The notes: generated from the letters alone by a model not told the origin. A stretch of DNA of 64,000 bases from Rhodanobacteraceae bacterium ZG21-1 (GCA_021390615.1 JAJEJU010000024.1:930001-994000); one strand, 5' to 3'; counted from the stretch's first letter, positions 8,516-16,515 are shown. Numbers and translations: made by a program.

Positions 8516-9880
8516 TCAAGCCCTGACGATCTGCGGCTGTTCGGCCTTGGGCTGATCGTTGTTCTGGGACTGGTTCGGGTTCTGCGTGGGCGTCGGGGTC
8601 GGGCTCGGCTGCGCAGACTGCGCCGCCACGCTGCTTTGCTGCATCGGCGTATTCAGGCTCTGCAGGGTCGGCACTTCGGCCACGGCCTTCATCGGCGCCG
8701 TATTCTGTGCAGCGAAGGTTTTCGAGCCGTCGGGGCTCATTTGGACTTGATCGATGCGGGTCATGCCCTCGGCCTTCGCCTGCACCACCAGGGCTGCCGC
8801 CAGGTTGGCGCTGTGCTGATCGGGCGTGCGCCCGATGGCGGCATCGAGCTTGTGGACGCCGGCCAGAGCCTGCTCGTACAGCGCATGATCGGGATTCTTG
8901 GGGTCGCTTAGCAGGCTGGTGCCCTGTGCTTTCTCGCCGGCGCCTGGCGCCTTGTCGCCGGCACCCTGGGGCGCCTTGCCCTGAGCCTGTTCGGCTTTCT
9001 TCGCCGCCTCGTCCACGGCCGCCGTGGTCTTCGCATCGGCGATGCCGTTGGTCTTCAGATTGTGATCGTCCTGGAACCGTTCCACCGCGCTGCGGGTATG
9101 CGGGCCGTAGTTGCCGGTCAGATCTTTGGCATCCAGGTAGCCGAGCCCGGCCAGCTTGGTCTGCAGCTCTTTCACCGAAGGCCCGTGCGCACCTTCTTCG
9201 AGCGTGCCGGGCGCGCCCGCGTGATGGGCGTGCGAGTGGTGCGAGTGGTGCGCATGCGTGGCGGTGTGATGCTCGGCCAGCGAAGGCCCGCGTTCCGCGA
9301 TGCCGTATTTCTGCTCGTGCTGCTGGACGAATTTCTCGTACTTGTCGAGATAAGGCATTACATCCTTCTCAGCCACCTTGAGCCCGCCATAATCCTTGGA
9401 GGGGCCGTCGTGGTGATACTTGTAGATGTACTCCTCGCCTTGTCCGCGCGACTTGGCCAGCGCCTCGTTCTCCTGGAAATGGGCGACCAGAGCATCGGCC
9501 TGCATGGTCAGGTTGCTGCGATTGCCGTCGTTGATGCCGTAGCTGGCGCCGGTCTTGTCGATGAACTGGCCCAGGCCGGTGGCCGAGGTGGTGCCGGCCG
9601 CCGCATCCAGGTTGAAGCCCGATTCGACGCGCGCCGTCGCCAGCACGTAGGCGGTTTCCCGCGGGCTCAGGCCGGCGCGCTCGGACGAGGTAATCAAGGC
9701 GTCGATCACGCGCGACTGCGCTTCCGGCGAGGCGTCGCCCCAGATGCGCGAATTGCCGGCGGGGCGACCCGGCGAGCGGTCGATCGGGTCGTCGTAGTGG
9801 CTCCACCCGACGATCTGGCTGTCCAGATAAGCCTTGCCACGCGGCTGCACCATCGAGGTGTAGGTTTCGTTCGATTCCAT
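8516..9880 (-). CDS. Probable X-T4SS antibacterial effector: lytic transglycosylase-like, PG-binding, XVIPCD domain
   Basis: 454 residues; AAGGAG lies 8 bp before the ATG. Residues about 45-190 resemble an SLT/lysozyme-like peptidoglycan hydrolase fold (ETAYVLATARVESGFN, then ATGLGQFIDKTGASYG; the Glu in ARVES is the likely catalytic acid). A His-rich linker (about 205-222) leads to a PG_binding_1 domain (GPSVKELQTKLAGLGY, then GPHTRSAVERFQDDH). Residues about 320-420 match XVIPCD, the C-terminal signal recruiting effectors to the VirD4 coupling protein of Xanthomonadales killing T4SSs: DPKNPDHALYEQAL, LAAALVVQAKAEGMTRID, SPDGSKTFAAQ, TPMQQSS, ending in a Gln/Pro/Asn-rich tail. There is no N-terminal signal peptide, as expected for direct injection. 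The cognate immunity gene is probably 9937-10521, immediately upstream. No T4SS structural genes are in the window. Confidence 0.85.
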   Translation of the reverse strand: MESNETYTSMVQPRGKAYLDSQIVGWSHYDDPIDRSPGRPAGNSRIWGDASPEAQSRVIDALITSSERAGLSPRETAYVLATARVESGFNLDAAAGTTSATGLGQFIDKTGASYGINDGNRSNLTMQADALVAHFQENEALAKSRGQGEEYIYKYHHDGPSKDYGGLKVAEKDVMPYLDKYEKFVQQHEQKYGIAERGPSLAEHHTATHAHHSHHSHAHHAGAPGTLEEGAHGPSVKELQTKLAGLGYLDAKDLTGNYGPHTRSAVERFQDDHNLKTNGIADAKTTAAVDEAAKKAEQAQGKAPQGAGDKAPGAGEKAQGTSLLSDPKNPDHALYEQALAGVHKLDAAIGRTPDQHSANLAAALVVQAKAEGMTRIDQVQMSPDGSKTFAAQNTAPMKAVAEVPTLQSLNTPMQQSSVAAQSAQPSPTPTPTQNPNQSQNNDQPKAEQPQIVRA

Positions 9881-9936
9881 AGCGGTGTACTCCTTCAGTC
9901 TCGGCAGAGAGGTCCTGCGATCAACGGGTCACGTCT

Positions 9937-10521
9937 TCATTGAATGAATTGGAGATGGGGCCGGCCCAGGCCCAGCTTGCGATCCAGCGCGTCGAATTCC
10001 GCGTTGTTGGGCGATTGCGCATGCGCGGCCGGAGCAGAGGCATCGGTGAGGATGGCCGGGTCGCTATGCGTCAGCAGTTCGCCCTGGGTGCTATAGAGAT
10101 GGAACCATTCGCAGAACTCGCAGCCTTGCGGCAGCTCGCCGTATTGCACGATGAAGTAGGGCGTGCCGTCGGTGGCCTTGGCGCAACCCAGGCCGACCGC
10201 CGTGTAGCGTTCCAGCCCCCTGGGGCGGCTCAGCTTGGTGGTCTGGCCGTCCTCGCCCTTCAGGCGCAGCGAGGTCGTGTTGCAATCGTCGCCGAGACAC
10301 TTGAGCAGCATCTCGGCCTTGCCGCAAGGCACGTCGAGCGACTTGGTCTGGGCATCGTCCGACCACGCGGGGTTCGCGACCAGCAAGGCAAGCAGGCAGC
10401 ACAGTGCAGACAGCCATGAGGCGGTTCGAATCTGGCGCCATGATGCGCCGGGCTGCTTCGATCCTGCCGGGATGACCGCATGCGGGTCAGCCATGAGTCT
10501 CTGTCTGTCGTCCATCGTCAA
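9937..10521 (-). CDS. Probable periplasmic immunity protein for the X-T4SS effector
   Basis: 194 residues. After a polar N-terminal stretch comes a hydrophobic segment (WLSALCCLLALLVANPAWS, about residues 36-54) ending in a plausible signal-peptidase site, so the mature protein should be periplasmic. The true start may be an internal codon nearer that segment. The mature part is cysteine-rich (CGKAEMLLKCLGDDC, then QGCEFCEWF). It ends 56 bp before the effector start on the same strand. In known X-Tfe/X-Tfi pairs the immunity protein is exported to protect the periplasm from a wall hydrolase; position and export signal support that role, but I recognise no immunity family. Confidence 0.65.
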   Translation of the reverse strand: MTMDDRQRLMADPHAVIPAGSKQPGASWRQIRTASWLSALCCLLALLVANPAWSDDAQTKSLDVPCGKAEMLLKCLGDDCNTTSLRLKGEDGQTTKLSRPRGLERYTAVGLGCAKATDGTPYFIVQYGELPQGCEFCEWFHLYSTQGELLTHSDPAILTDASAPAAHAQSPNNAEFDALDRKLGLGRPHLQFIQ

Positions 10522-11066
10522 GCTCCTTGAGTGATCGATGACTCGAACGATCGGAAGGTCGGCAAGGCATGCCGGAATGCGCCCGGCTGCGAGTTCCTTC
10601 CGGCATCGGCTCGAGCCCGCTTCGCGCCTGCCTGATCCTGGGTTGCGGGTCCTTGTCTCGCTTCAGGCAAGACGTTGTTGCCTGGCCCCGACCCTTCTCC
10701 ATGGAATCCTAGCAGAATCTTGCGAACGTCCCGGTACATCCTGGATGCCCTTGATGACAGTTGCCGTTTCGCATTCATATGGGCGTCTCGCGGCGATGTC
10801 GGGCGGCGATGGCAGGCGGTGGATGCAGCGGCGCCGGATTCGACGGCGCCATGCGGCGCATCCGGGCCATCTCCACGCCGTATCGAACGATGCGTGGGAC
10901 CGTCTCAGGCGAAGGGCATCGGCTGCACACCTACAGGGCGCTCGATCTGCGACGAGGGTGATCGAGGTGACCGCGCCTGCATGGCGAACATGCCTTGGCG
11001 GTGCGCGGCAGAAGCCTGGCCAGATGCCGCGGTGATGTCCGGCGTGAGTCAGCTATCTCCGCCTGC
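10522..11066. other. Intergenic region, nothing recognised
   Basis: About 545 bp between the immunity gene start and the Asn-synthetase-like gene stop, both on the minus strand. It should contain the promoter of the immunity/effector pair. Short frames on both strands show no domain or coding bias. Confidence 0.45.
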
Positions 11067-12626
11067 TCAATGCATCTGTCGCGCCAGCCGTTCCAGCCAC
11101 AGGAAATTGACCAGCGGCGCGGTAGCCGCTATCGACTGCGTGGTCGCCGCTTCGTCCAGTAGCGCGAGCGCGGCGTGCCGATCGACCAGGCCGCGGTCGG
11201 CCAGCGCGCACTCCTGCAACTGCGCGGCAATTGCTTGCCGTTGCTGCGAGATCAGCGCGGGAAACACTTGATCGAAGGTTTCCTTGACGTAGTGATGCGG
11301 GAAAACCTCGGCGCCGAGCTGGCTGCGCAGATAGCGCCGCAGGGTCTCGCGTCCCTGTCGCTGCGCCGGCGGCAGCCGATAGCAGAAGCCGGCCAGGCGA
11401 GGATCGCTCAGCGGACTGACCGGCCACAGCCCGTGCCGCAGCAGATGCGGCGCCTGACAGACGCCCGCCAGTATGGCCGGCGCCGGACCCACCGGTGCAT
11501 CGAAGGCGCGCTGCGAGCGCGCCGCAGCCAGCGCCTGCGGGGTCAGCAGACTGGCGGCGTAGCGCCTGGATTGCGTCATCTCAGGGTCGTCCCGGGCGTC
11601 GGTCCGCGCACTGTCGGAAAAAGGCATGAACAACTCGTCGCCGCCGAGGCCGGTGAACAGCAGGTCGCGGCTCTGCGCGCGCGCCGCGCGCCACAGCGCC
11701 TCGAATGCTTCCAGGTAGTACTCCACGCTCACGTAGCTCTTGTGCTGCTGCGGGCGCAGATCCAGCGACGGCGGCAGCGCGGCGATGTCCACGGTCTGGT
11801 CGAGCAGGCCGAGCTGTGTCGCCACCTGCCGGCGCCGTTCGGCCTGCGGCCTGCGGCAATCGCCGTCGAGCAGGATGCCCAGACTGGCCACCGGCCCGTA
11901 TGAGGCGGTCAGGGCGCAGGCCACCGCGGCCGAATCCATGCCACCGCTCAATTCGGTCGCGATGCGGCTGGCGCTCATGGGACGCATCGCCAGGGTCCGC
12001 TGCAGCAGTTCCGCGAAGGCGGTCGCGGCATCGACGTCTTGCGGAAGGGCAGTCGGCGCCGGCGTTTCGAACGCCGCGGGATATTGGTAATGCGTTTTGC
12101 CCGGCTCCAGATGGAACGTGGCTCGCTCGGTCAGCAGGGTGACGCCGACGCAGATCTGCCGCGCCGAATAAGCCGCGTCGAGCGCCAGATGATGGCTGGC
12201 GACTTCCAGATCGAGCGGCAGGCCCTGGCCGAGAAAATCGGCGAAGTCCCACGACACGGTGACTCGCTCGCGGGTGCTGCGGCAATACACCGGCGCGGAG
12301 CCGAGCAGGCCGGCGCGCAGCTTGATGCGACGTCCGGCCGGTGCGACTTCGATCATCACGTAGTCGAGCGGCCACAGCAGGCAGGAGCGATGCCACTGCG
12401 CGTAGCGCTCGGCGTCGACGGTTTCGGCTGCGCTGCCCGCATGCTCGTCGTTGCCGGTGAGGCGCTCCCGGATCACCGCAAACCAGCGGCTCTCGGTACG
12501 CACCAACAAGGTTTCGAGAGAGGCGTGGCGGAAGGGCTCGATCCGGCCTTGCCCCAGCACGATGGCGTCCTGTTGCCATGCGGGCGTGGAGGAAAGATCG
12601 GACCAGGCAAGATCGGCCTTGAACAT
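11067..12626 (-). CDS. Asparagine-synthetase-like (lasso-cyclase-like) amide-forming enzyme
   Basis: 519 residues from the ATG at 12626, preceded by GAGGGA; a longer upstream frame lacks protein character. The C-terminal half is an ATP-pyrophosphatase domain of the AsnB/beta-lactam synthetase/lasso cyclase superfamily: the PP-loop ELSGGMDSAAVACAL at about 221-235, then LLFTGLGGDELFMPFSDS and HHYVKETFDQVF. The N-terminal half looks like a degenerate class II amidotransferase fold without the catalytic Cys2 (it starts MFKADL), so glutamine hydrolysis is unlikely; such enzymes adenylate a carboxylate and use an amine of their own substrate. It lies downstream of two small peptide genes on the same strand, which makes a peptide-modifying, amide- or macrolactam-forming role the best inference. 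No lasso-type transglutaminase protease or RRE protein is nearby. Confidence 0.8.
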   Translation of the reverse strand: MFKADLAWSDLSSTPAWQQDAIVLGQGRIEPFRHASLETLLVRTESRWFAVIRERLTGNDEHAGSAAETVDAERYAQWHRSCLLWPLDYVMIEVAPAGRRIKLRAGLLGSAPVYCRSTRERVTVSWDFADFLGQGLPLDLEVASHHLALDAAYSARQICVGVTLLTERATFHLEPGKTHYQYPAAFETPAPTALPQDVDAATAFAELLQRTLAMRPMSASRIATELSGGMDSAAVACALTASYGPVASLGILLDGDCRRPQAERRRQVATQLGLLDQTVDIAALPPSLDLRPQQHKSYVSVEYYLEAFEALWRAARAQSRDLLFTGLGGDELFMPFSDSARTDARDDPEMTQSRRYAASLLTPQALAAARSQRAFDAPVGPAPAILAGVCQAPHLLRHGLWPVSPLSDPRLAGFCYRLPPAQRQGRETLRRYLRSQLGAEVFPHHYVKETFDQVFPALISQQRQAIAAQLQECALADRGLVDRHAALALLDEAATTQSIAATAPLVNFLWLERLARQMH

Positions 12627-13014
12627 GCGTTGTTTCCCTCGATTCGGCGTGGACACTCTCGTGGATACGACGACGCGTTTCATGGATCGCGCAGACGGGC
12701 GTCCGGGTGCTCCGTCGGTGTCGCCCGGTCGAGCCGGCACGCAGCGCATTCGCTCAGTCGAGCAGGGCCATCTGCGTCGCTGTGAGCGCGTCGACCCGAA
12801 GCATAAAGCGCAGGCTTACCGTCGATCTTCACCAATCCGCTGGCGCATCGCTGTACCGCCGTGCCGCGAACGGACATCTGGTCAGGCGACGACGCGATCG
12901 CTTCCCACATCGGCCCGATCGATTCGCAATGCTCCAGCAAGGCAGGCAAGCCTGGATCGATCCGATCGCTTCACGATGCAGCGTGGCAGGCAGAAAGCGT
13001 CCGGGCTCGCCAGG
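12627..13014. other. Spacer between peptide 1 and the Asn-synthetase-like gene; doubtful small frame
   Basis: About 390 bp. A minus-strand frame ending at 12680 is open from a TTG at 12949 or an ATG at 12910 (89 or 76 residues). Its first third has good codon bias (MWEAIASSPDQMSVRG), but it has no recognisable domain and no clear ribosome-binding site. It is not called as a gene, but it should be tested if this locus is studied, since it lies between a peptide and a candidate modifying enzyme. Confidence 0.4.
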
Positions 13015-13046
13015 AACGAAAACGCCGCCCTCGAAAGGGCGGCGTT
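13015..13046 (-). terminator. Hairpin terminator after peptide gene 1
   Basis: Exact 11-bp arms, AACGCCGCCCT (13021-13031) and AGGGCGGCGTT (13036-13046), close on a CGAA tetraloop. On the minus strand the stem is followed by GTTTTCGTT, a weak T-rich tail. The 24 bp at 13015-13038 are identical to those at 14739-14762 behind peptide gene 2. Confidence 0.75.
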
Positions 13047-13073
13047 ATGTCGAGGCGCTGATCGATCACGCGT

Positions 13074-13232
13074 CTAGCCGTGATACCAGTACCCACGGCC
13101 GTCGGTAACGCCGTCGATCAGTTTGAACGGCAAGAACATCGGCGCTTGTTCCGACATAGGCTTGTCGAGTTGAATCGCGAACGGATTCGGCTCGGCCTCG
13201 ATCTCCACGTACTTGACATTGGACAGTTGCAT
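13074..13232 (-). CDS. Small peptide 1, candidate RiPP precursor (52 aa)
   Basis: An ATG at 13232 follows GAGGGGG, and the frame ends with TAG at 13074-13076. The 52-residue product starts MQLSNVKYVEIEAE, contains NPFAIQL and PMSEQA, and ends DGRGYWYHG. It is about 63% identical (32 of 51 aligned positions) to the product of 14798-14953. Differences are mostly conservative in the first 40 residues, and both end in a Gly/Tyr-rich tail after a shared DGRGY. There is no signal peptide. Leader region, coding region and terminator are all shared with peptide 2. The Asn-synthetase-like gene lies downstream on the same strand, which suggests a substrate, but the tail has no acidic residue at core position 7-9 after a Gly, so it is not a standard lasso precursor. 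Function unknown. Confidence 0.75.
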   Translation of the reverse strand: MQLSNVKYVEIEAEPNPFAIQLDKPMSEQAPMFLPFKLIDGVTDGRGYWYHG

Positions 13233-13272
13233 AACTGTACCCCCTCAAGCATGTATGCCGCCAAACGACGGC
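13233..13272 (-). promoter_or_regulatory. Conserved 5' leader of peptide gene 1
   Basis: These 40 bp directly before the start codon match 14954-14993, before peptide gene 2, at 36 positions. They hold the GAGGG ribosome-binding site and a GCCGCC-AAAC-type inverted repeat. The conservation exceeds that expected of random spacer and suggests a shared control element or a recent duplication. Confidence 0.6.
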
Positions 13273-13592
13273 GCGCGGGACGCTAACACCGGCTCTCGCG
13301 CAGCGTCAAGGTCGTTTTGCTTGGCGGATTCGAAACCTCTTGAGCTCTTGCTCTCGGTCACAATTTCGCTGCTGGCAGGCCGCCGATGATGTCGTTTCGA
13401 GCTGCTGCGCTTCGGCTGATCTGGCCAGCGTGTGGGCTTCGATCAAAGCGCGCCAAACCTGCCGGACCTATTGCTAGGCCTGCGGCTTGCGCATCACAGC
13501 GAAAGGCCACTGGCCGGGAGTGGCGACGGCCTGGTAGCCGCGTGCCGCTTTCTCGGCGAGCGGCCGGGTTCAGGCCGGTCTGCATGCTGCGC
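13273..13592. other. Spacer upstream of peptide gene 1
   Basis: About 320 bp between peptide gene 1 and the aspartic protease stop. On the minus strand a TTGACG box with a 17-bp spacer to TTAGCG lies roughly 13279-13310 and could drive peptide gene 1; it is weak at the -10. Nothing else was seen. Confidence 0.4.
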
Positions 13593-14468
13593 TTATTGGC
13601 CCTTGGGCAACATCCACGCCCGCTTGCCGGGGATATCGATGACGATATCGTTTTTTTCGAGAAAACTGGTGCCCAGGTTTCCGTCGAGGATCAGGTCGAG
13701 TACCTTCGATGCGCCCTTGAAGGTAGTGCCGTCGGCCAGCGAGATCGACACGTCCTGCTTCTCCGCTTCCGGCGACAGCCCGAACAACCCGGCCAGATGC
13801 TTGCCCACCAGCACCAGTCCGCTGCTGTTGCCCGAGTCGACTTCGAACCACGCGGTGCCTTGCCTGGTTTTCACCGGCAGGTCGATGGTGAGCGCCGCGC
13901 CTTGTGCGTCGCGGACCACGCGGACCTGCATCGGGGTTTTGCCCCGCAGAGCCTGGATGTCGTTGGGGCGAGTGAGAATGTCCAGGGTTCGCCCCGAGTA
14001 CGAGAAGCGCAGCGTCTTGTCCGGGAACAGGTCCAGCGACAAGGAGCCGTCGATGTGCGGGCTGTTCGGCGGCAGCAGGGCCGAATAGTCCAGGACCATC
14101 AGGGTTTCCGCGTGGACCTGGCTCTTGCCGATGCTGACCGCAGCATCGTCGCAGCGCTGGCCGTTCAACTTTTCGCCCTGCATGCGGAAGCCGGTGATCT
14201 GACCCCAAGGCTTGCAGCCGATCGACGCCGCGAACTGCGGCGAAATCGTGCTCACGCCGCCGCCCGTATCGAACAGGAAGGTGCCCGGCTTGCCGTTCAC
14301 CACGGCATGGATGGTCAGGCCGAGATCGGTCGAGTTCAGCGGAATTTTCTCGGCCTGACTCGTTGCGGCAACAGCAAAAAGCAAGGCGGCAGCGCTGAGC
14401 CTCAGCACGCGCCGCGCGGCTTTCGAAGGCGAAGGCGAAGCTGGTCGCGAAGTCATCGAGATGGCCAT
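13593..14468 (-). CDS. Exported retropepsin/pepsin-like aspartic protease
   Basis: 291 residues from the ATG at 14468. The N-terminus is a signal peptide or anchor (about residues 19-39, RRVLRLSAAALLFAVAATSQA). Two aspartic-protease signatures are present: FLFDTGGG with Asp67, and FEVDSGNSSG with Asp211. Each lies at the start of a beta-rich half, so one chain carries both catalytic aspartates, as in bilobal bacterial aspartic proteases. The C-terminus GTSFLEKNDIVIDIPGKRAWML is typical of the family. It sits between two paralogous peptide genes on the same strand, so processing of the exported peptides is an attractive but unproven role; many such proteases are simply periplasmic. Confidence 0.82.
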   Translation of the reverse strand: MAISMTSRPASPSPSKAARRVLRLSAAALLFAVAATSQAEKIPLNSTDLGLTIHAVVNGKPGTFLFDTGGGVSTISPQFAASIGCKPWGQITGFRMQGEKLNGQRCDDAAVSIGKSQVHAETLMVLDYSALLPPNSPHIDGSLSLDLFPDKTLRFSYSGRTLDILTRPNDIQALRGKTPMQVRVVRDAQGAALTIDLPVKTRQGTAWFEVDSGNSSGLVLVGKHLAGLFGLSPEAEKQDVSISLADGTTFKGASKVLDLILDGNLGTSFLEKNDIVIDIPGKRAWMLPKGQ

Positions 14469-14738
14469 GCAGGGTTCCAAAGGTGTGCTCGTGGAGGCGA
14501 TGATCCTAGGCCGGGCTGGGCACGATGAGTGCCGGATTGCACTTTGACTTTGCGTCTGGGTATTAGCCGAAGCTTGCTTAGATGAGACTTTGCGCTGCCG
14601 GCCGCCAGGCGACAACGCCCCTGCATTCATTGCGGGCCCGATCGGCTCAGGTCATGCCGGCGCGGGGAATCAGATCGGCTCAATCCGATCGCCTGCACCG
14701 TGCAGGCAAACCCGCAGGAAACCCATGGACCTGTCGCA

Positions 14739-14769
14739 AACGAAAACGCCGCCCTCGAAAGGACGGCGT
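14739..14769 (-). terminator. Hairpin terminator after peptide gene 2
   Basis: The arms at 14745-14755 and 14760-14769 form the same stem as that behind peptide 1, here with one mismatch (AGGAC in place of AGGGC), closed by CGAA. The T-rich tail on the minus strand is again GTTTTCGTTT. Confidence 0.7.
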
Positions 14770-14797
14770 CATCTCGGCGCGCCGACGGATCGCGCGC

Positions 14798-14953
14798 CTA
14801 GCCGCGATAGTATCCGCGGCCGTCATAAAGCCCGGCGGTCAGTTTCAGCGGGATGAAGATCGACGCCTGTTCCGCCATGGGCTCTTCGAGCTGCACCGCG
14901 AAGGGATTCAGCTCGCCCTCGATTTCTACGCACTTGGTTTCGGACAGTTGCAT
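14798..14953 (-). CDS. Small peptide 2, paralogue of peptide 1, candidate RiPP precursor (51 aa)
   Basis: An ATG at 14953 follows GAGGGA, and the frame ends with TAG at 14798-14800. The product starts MQLSETKCVEIEGE, has NPFAVQL and PMAEQAS, and ends DGRGYYRG. Compared with peptide 1 it carries a Cys at position 8 and lacks one residue near the C-terminus. Most differences are I/V, D/E, S/A or L/F type, which indicates selection on the protein rather than drift. The unit (leader, gene, hairpin) lies upstream of the aspartic protease gene, and its unit-mate lies downstream. Function unknown; see peptide 1 for the precursor interpretation. Confidence 0.75.
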   Translation of the reverse strand: MQLSETKCVEIEGELNPFAVQLEEPMAEQASIFIPLKLTAGLYDGRGYYRG

Positions 14954-14993
14954 AACCGTACTCCCTCAAGCATGCATGCCGCCAAACGGCGGC
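14954..14993 (-). promoter_or_regulatory. Conserved 5' leader of peptide gene 2
   Basis: This copy shares 36 of 40 bp with the leader at 13233-13272. It contains a perfect TGCCGCC/GGCGGCA inverted repeat around AAAC (14978-14995 region), which in copy 1 is imperfect. Confidence 0.6.
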
Positions 14994-15136
14994 ACGCTCA
15001 AGCCTAACATCGGGCCTTGCACGCCGACTTGCATGGTCGACACGAAAGCTCGTTGCGGCCCCTCGCAGTCAGTCACGACCGTCGTTTTCATGAGCTGCAT
15101 CACAGCTTCCCGCCTGGGAAGCGCAACGCTCGCGAT

Positions 15137-16294
15137 TCAGTCGGGAAGCGTCTGGCTCGGATTGCTTGCATTCACCGAGGCGGACAAGCTGGCCGGATCG
15201 ACTTTTCGAAGCTGCGCCCATGCGATCAGGTTCGGCGGCCGATAGCTCGAATCGGCTTTCCAGCGCGCGAATACACTGGCGTCGATCGATTCGTTGATGG
15301 TGTTGACGCGCCCGGCGTCCGTATCCACCGGATCGACCCCGATCGGGCGGTAATAGTGCTTGCCCAGCGTCACGATCTCGTAAATGCCGTGGGCCATCTC
15401 GGCCAACGAATCGCGGATCGGGCAGGCCGTGGCTTCTTCGTCGAGTTCCACGCTGTCCTTGAATTGCAGGCCGTGTTCGATCGCCTTGTCCATCAGCCAT
15501 TTCAGCGGGGCCTGAGCGAGCAGGTCGTTCTCGTAGCCGCCGCCGACATTGGCATGGGCTCCCACGAACCAGCGCTGCTCGACCTGGGAGAAGTCGCGCG
15601 GCGGTGGCGTCAGGCCTGAGGGCGGCGTGGTTTTCTTCCATAGCGTCGGCGCGAAGGCCTCGCGATGCTCGTCGATGGCCAGCGCGTGGTAGCCATGGGT
15701 ATCGTTGATGTGGAAATCGGTTTCGAGGAAATTGAAATCGCTGCGGCTGACGTGGGGCATCAAGGGAATCGGCATGCCCAGCGTGCCCACGGTATCCCAG
15801 ACGCCTTGAAACCACACCGGGATCGAACGCGAATACTTTTTCAGCCAGCGGTCTTCCTGGCTCAGGTCGCCCGTCGCATGCTGGAGCGCGCCGATCGAGG
15901 CGGCATTGCCTTTACGGTAGCGCTCGTAGAGCTGATTCAGGGACATCGGCGAGCCGGGCTTGAGCAGGCCGCACTTCGAGATAAAGCCGGCCAGGCTGCG
16001 CGCGGTGAAGGCGCCCCGGCTGAAGCCGAAGATGAAAATCTGGTTGCTGTCGTCGTAGTTTTCGATCAGCCATTCGTAGGCGGCGATCACTTCCTCGTTG
16101 ATGCCGATGCCGAATGCGCCGCCGAGCAGCTTTTCGCCTTTCTGCGTGCCGACCCCGGCGCTGTAGTAGACCTTCTGTTCCGGCGACACCGCGCACAGCG
16201 ACTTCAGTCGCCATACGTTGGTATTGTCGTTGCTCGTGTTCCAGGTGCCGTCCAGGAACAAGGCGACGCGGTTCGGCTTGAGGCTGTCGGGCAT
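15137..16294 (-). CDS. DUF2235/Tle1-type alpha/beta-hydrolase (phospholipase effector family)
   Basis: 385 residues from the ATG at 16294, preceded by AAGGA at 7-bp spacing; a longer upstream frame is arginine-rich and unlikely. The N-terminus RVALFLDGTWNTSNDNTNV and the nucleophile elbow IFGFSRGAFTARSLAGF (GxSxG) are hallmarks of DUF2235, the catalytic domain of T6SS Tle1 phospholipases. FVGAHANVGGGY supplies the usual later His/Asp region. There is no signal peptide, no XVIPCD tail, and no VgrG, Hcp, PAAR or obvious immunity gene beside it, so either an orphan effector or a housekeeping hydrolase is possible. It lies just upstream of peptide gene 2 on the same strand. Confidence 0.85.
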   Translation of the reverse strand: MPDSLKPNRVALFLDGTWNTSNDNTNVWRLKSLCAVSPEQKVYYSAGVGTQKGEKLLGGAFGIGINEEVIAAYEWLIENYDDSNQIFIFGFSRGAFTARSLAGFISKCGLLKPGSPMSLNQLYERYRKGNAASIGALQHATGDLSQEDRWLKKYSRSIPVWFQGVWDTVGTLGMPIPLMPHVSRSDFNFLETDFHINDTHGYHALAIDEHREAFAPTLWKKTTPPSGLTPPPRDFSQVEQRWFVGAHANVGGGYENDLLAQAPLKWLMDKAIEHGLQFKDSVELDEEATACPIRDSLAEMAHGIYEIVTLGKHYYRPIGVDPVDTDAGRVNTINESIDASVFARWKADSSYRPPNLIAWAQLRKVDPASLSASVNASNPSQTLPD

Positions 16295-16515
16295 GAAGCT
16301 GTCCTTGGAAGAGTGGATGAGCGGGCTGGCTGCAGGTGAAACGGCGAACGGCGAGAACTCCTCCGGCCGGCTCGATGCGGGGCGGCTTGCCGATGTAAGC
16401 CCCTGATCGAAGCAGCCGGTCCGCGGCGATCGCCGGTGTCGCCTGCTGGCACGCCGTATTCCTGTCCACGGCCCGTGCCATTCGCCGAGATGCTGCAGCC
16501 GCCGGCCCTGCCGTC

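Noticed and set aside
13074-14953. Calling the two peptides lasso-peptide precursors
   Set aside because: No leader protease or RRE protein nearby, no Tyr-x-x-Pro leader motif, and no Asp/Glu at position 7-9 after a candidate Gly1 in both tails. The cyclase similarity alone is not enough.
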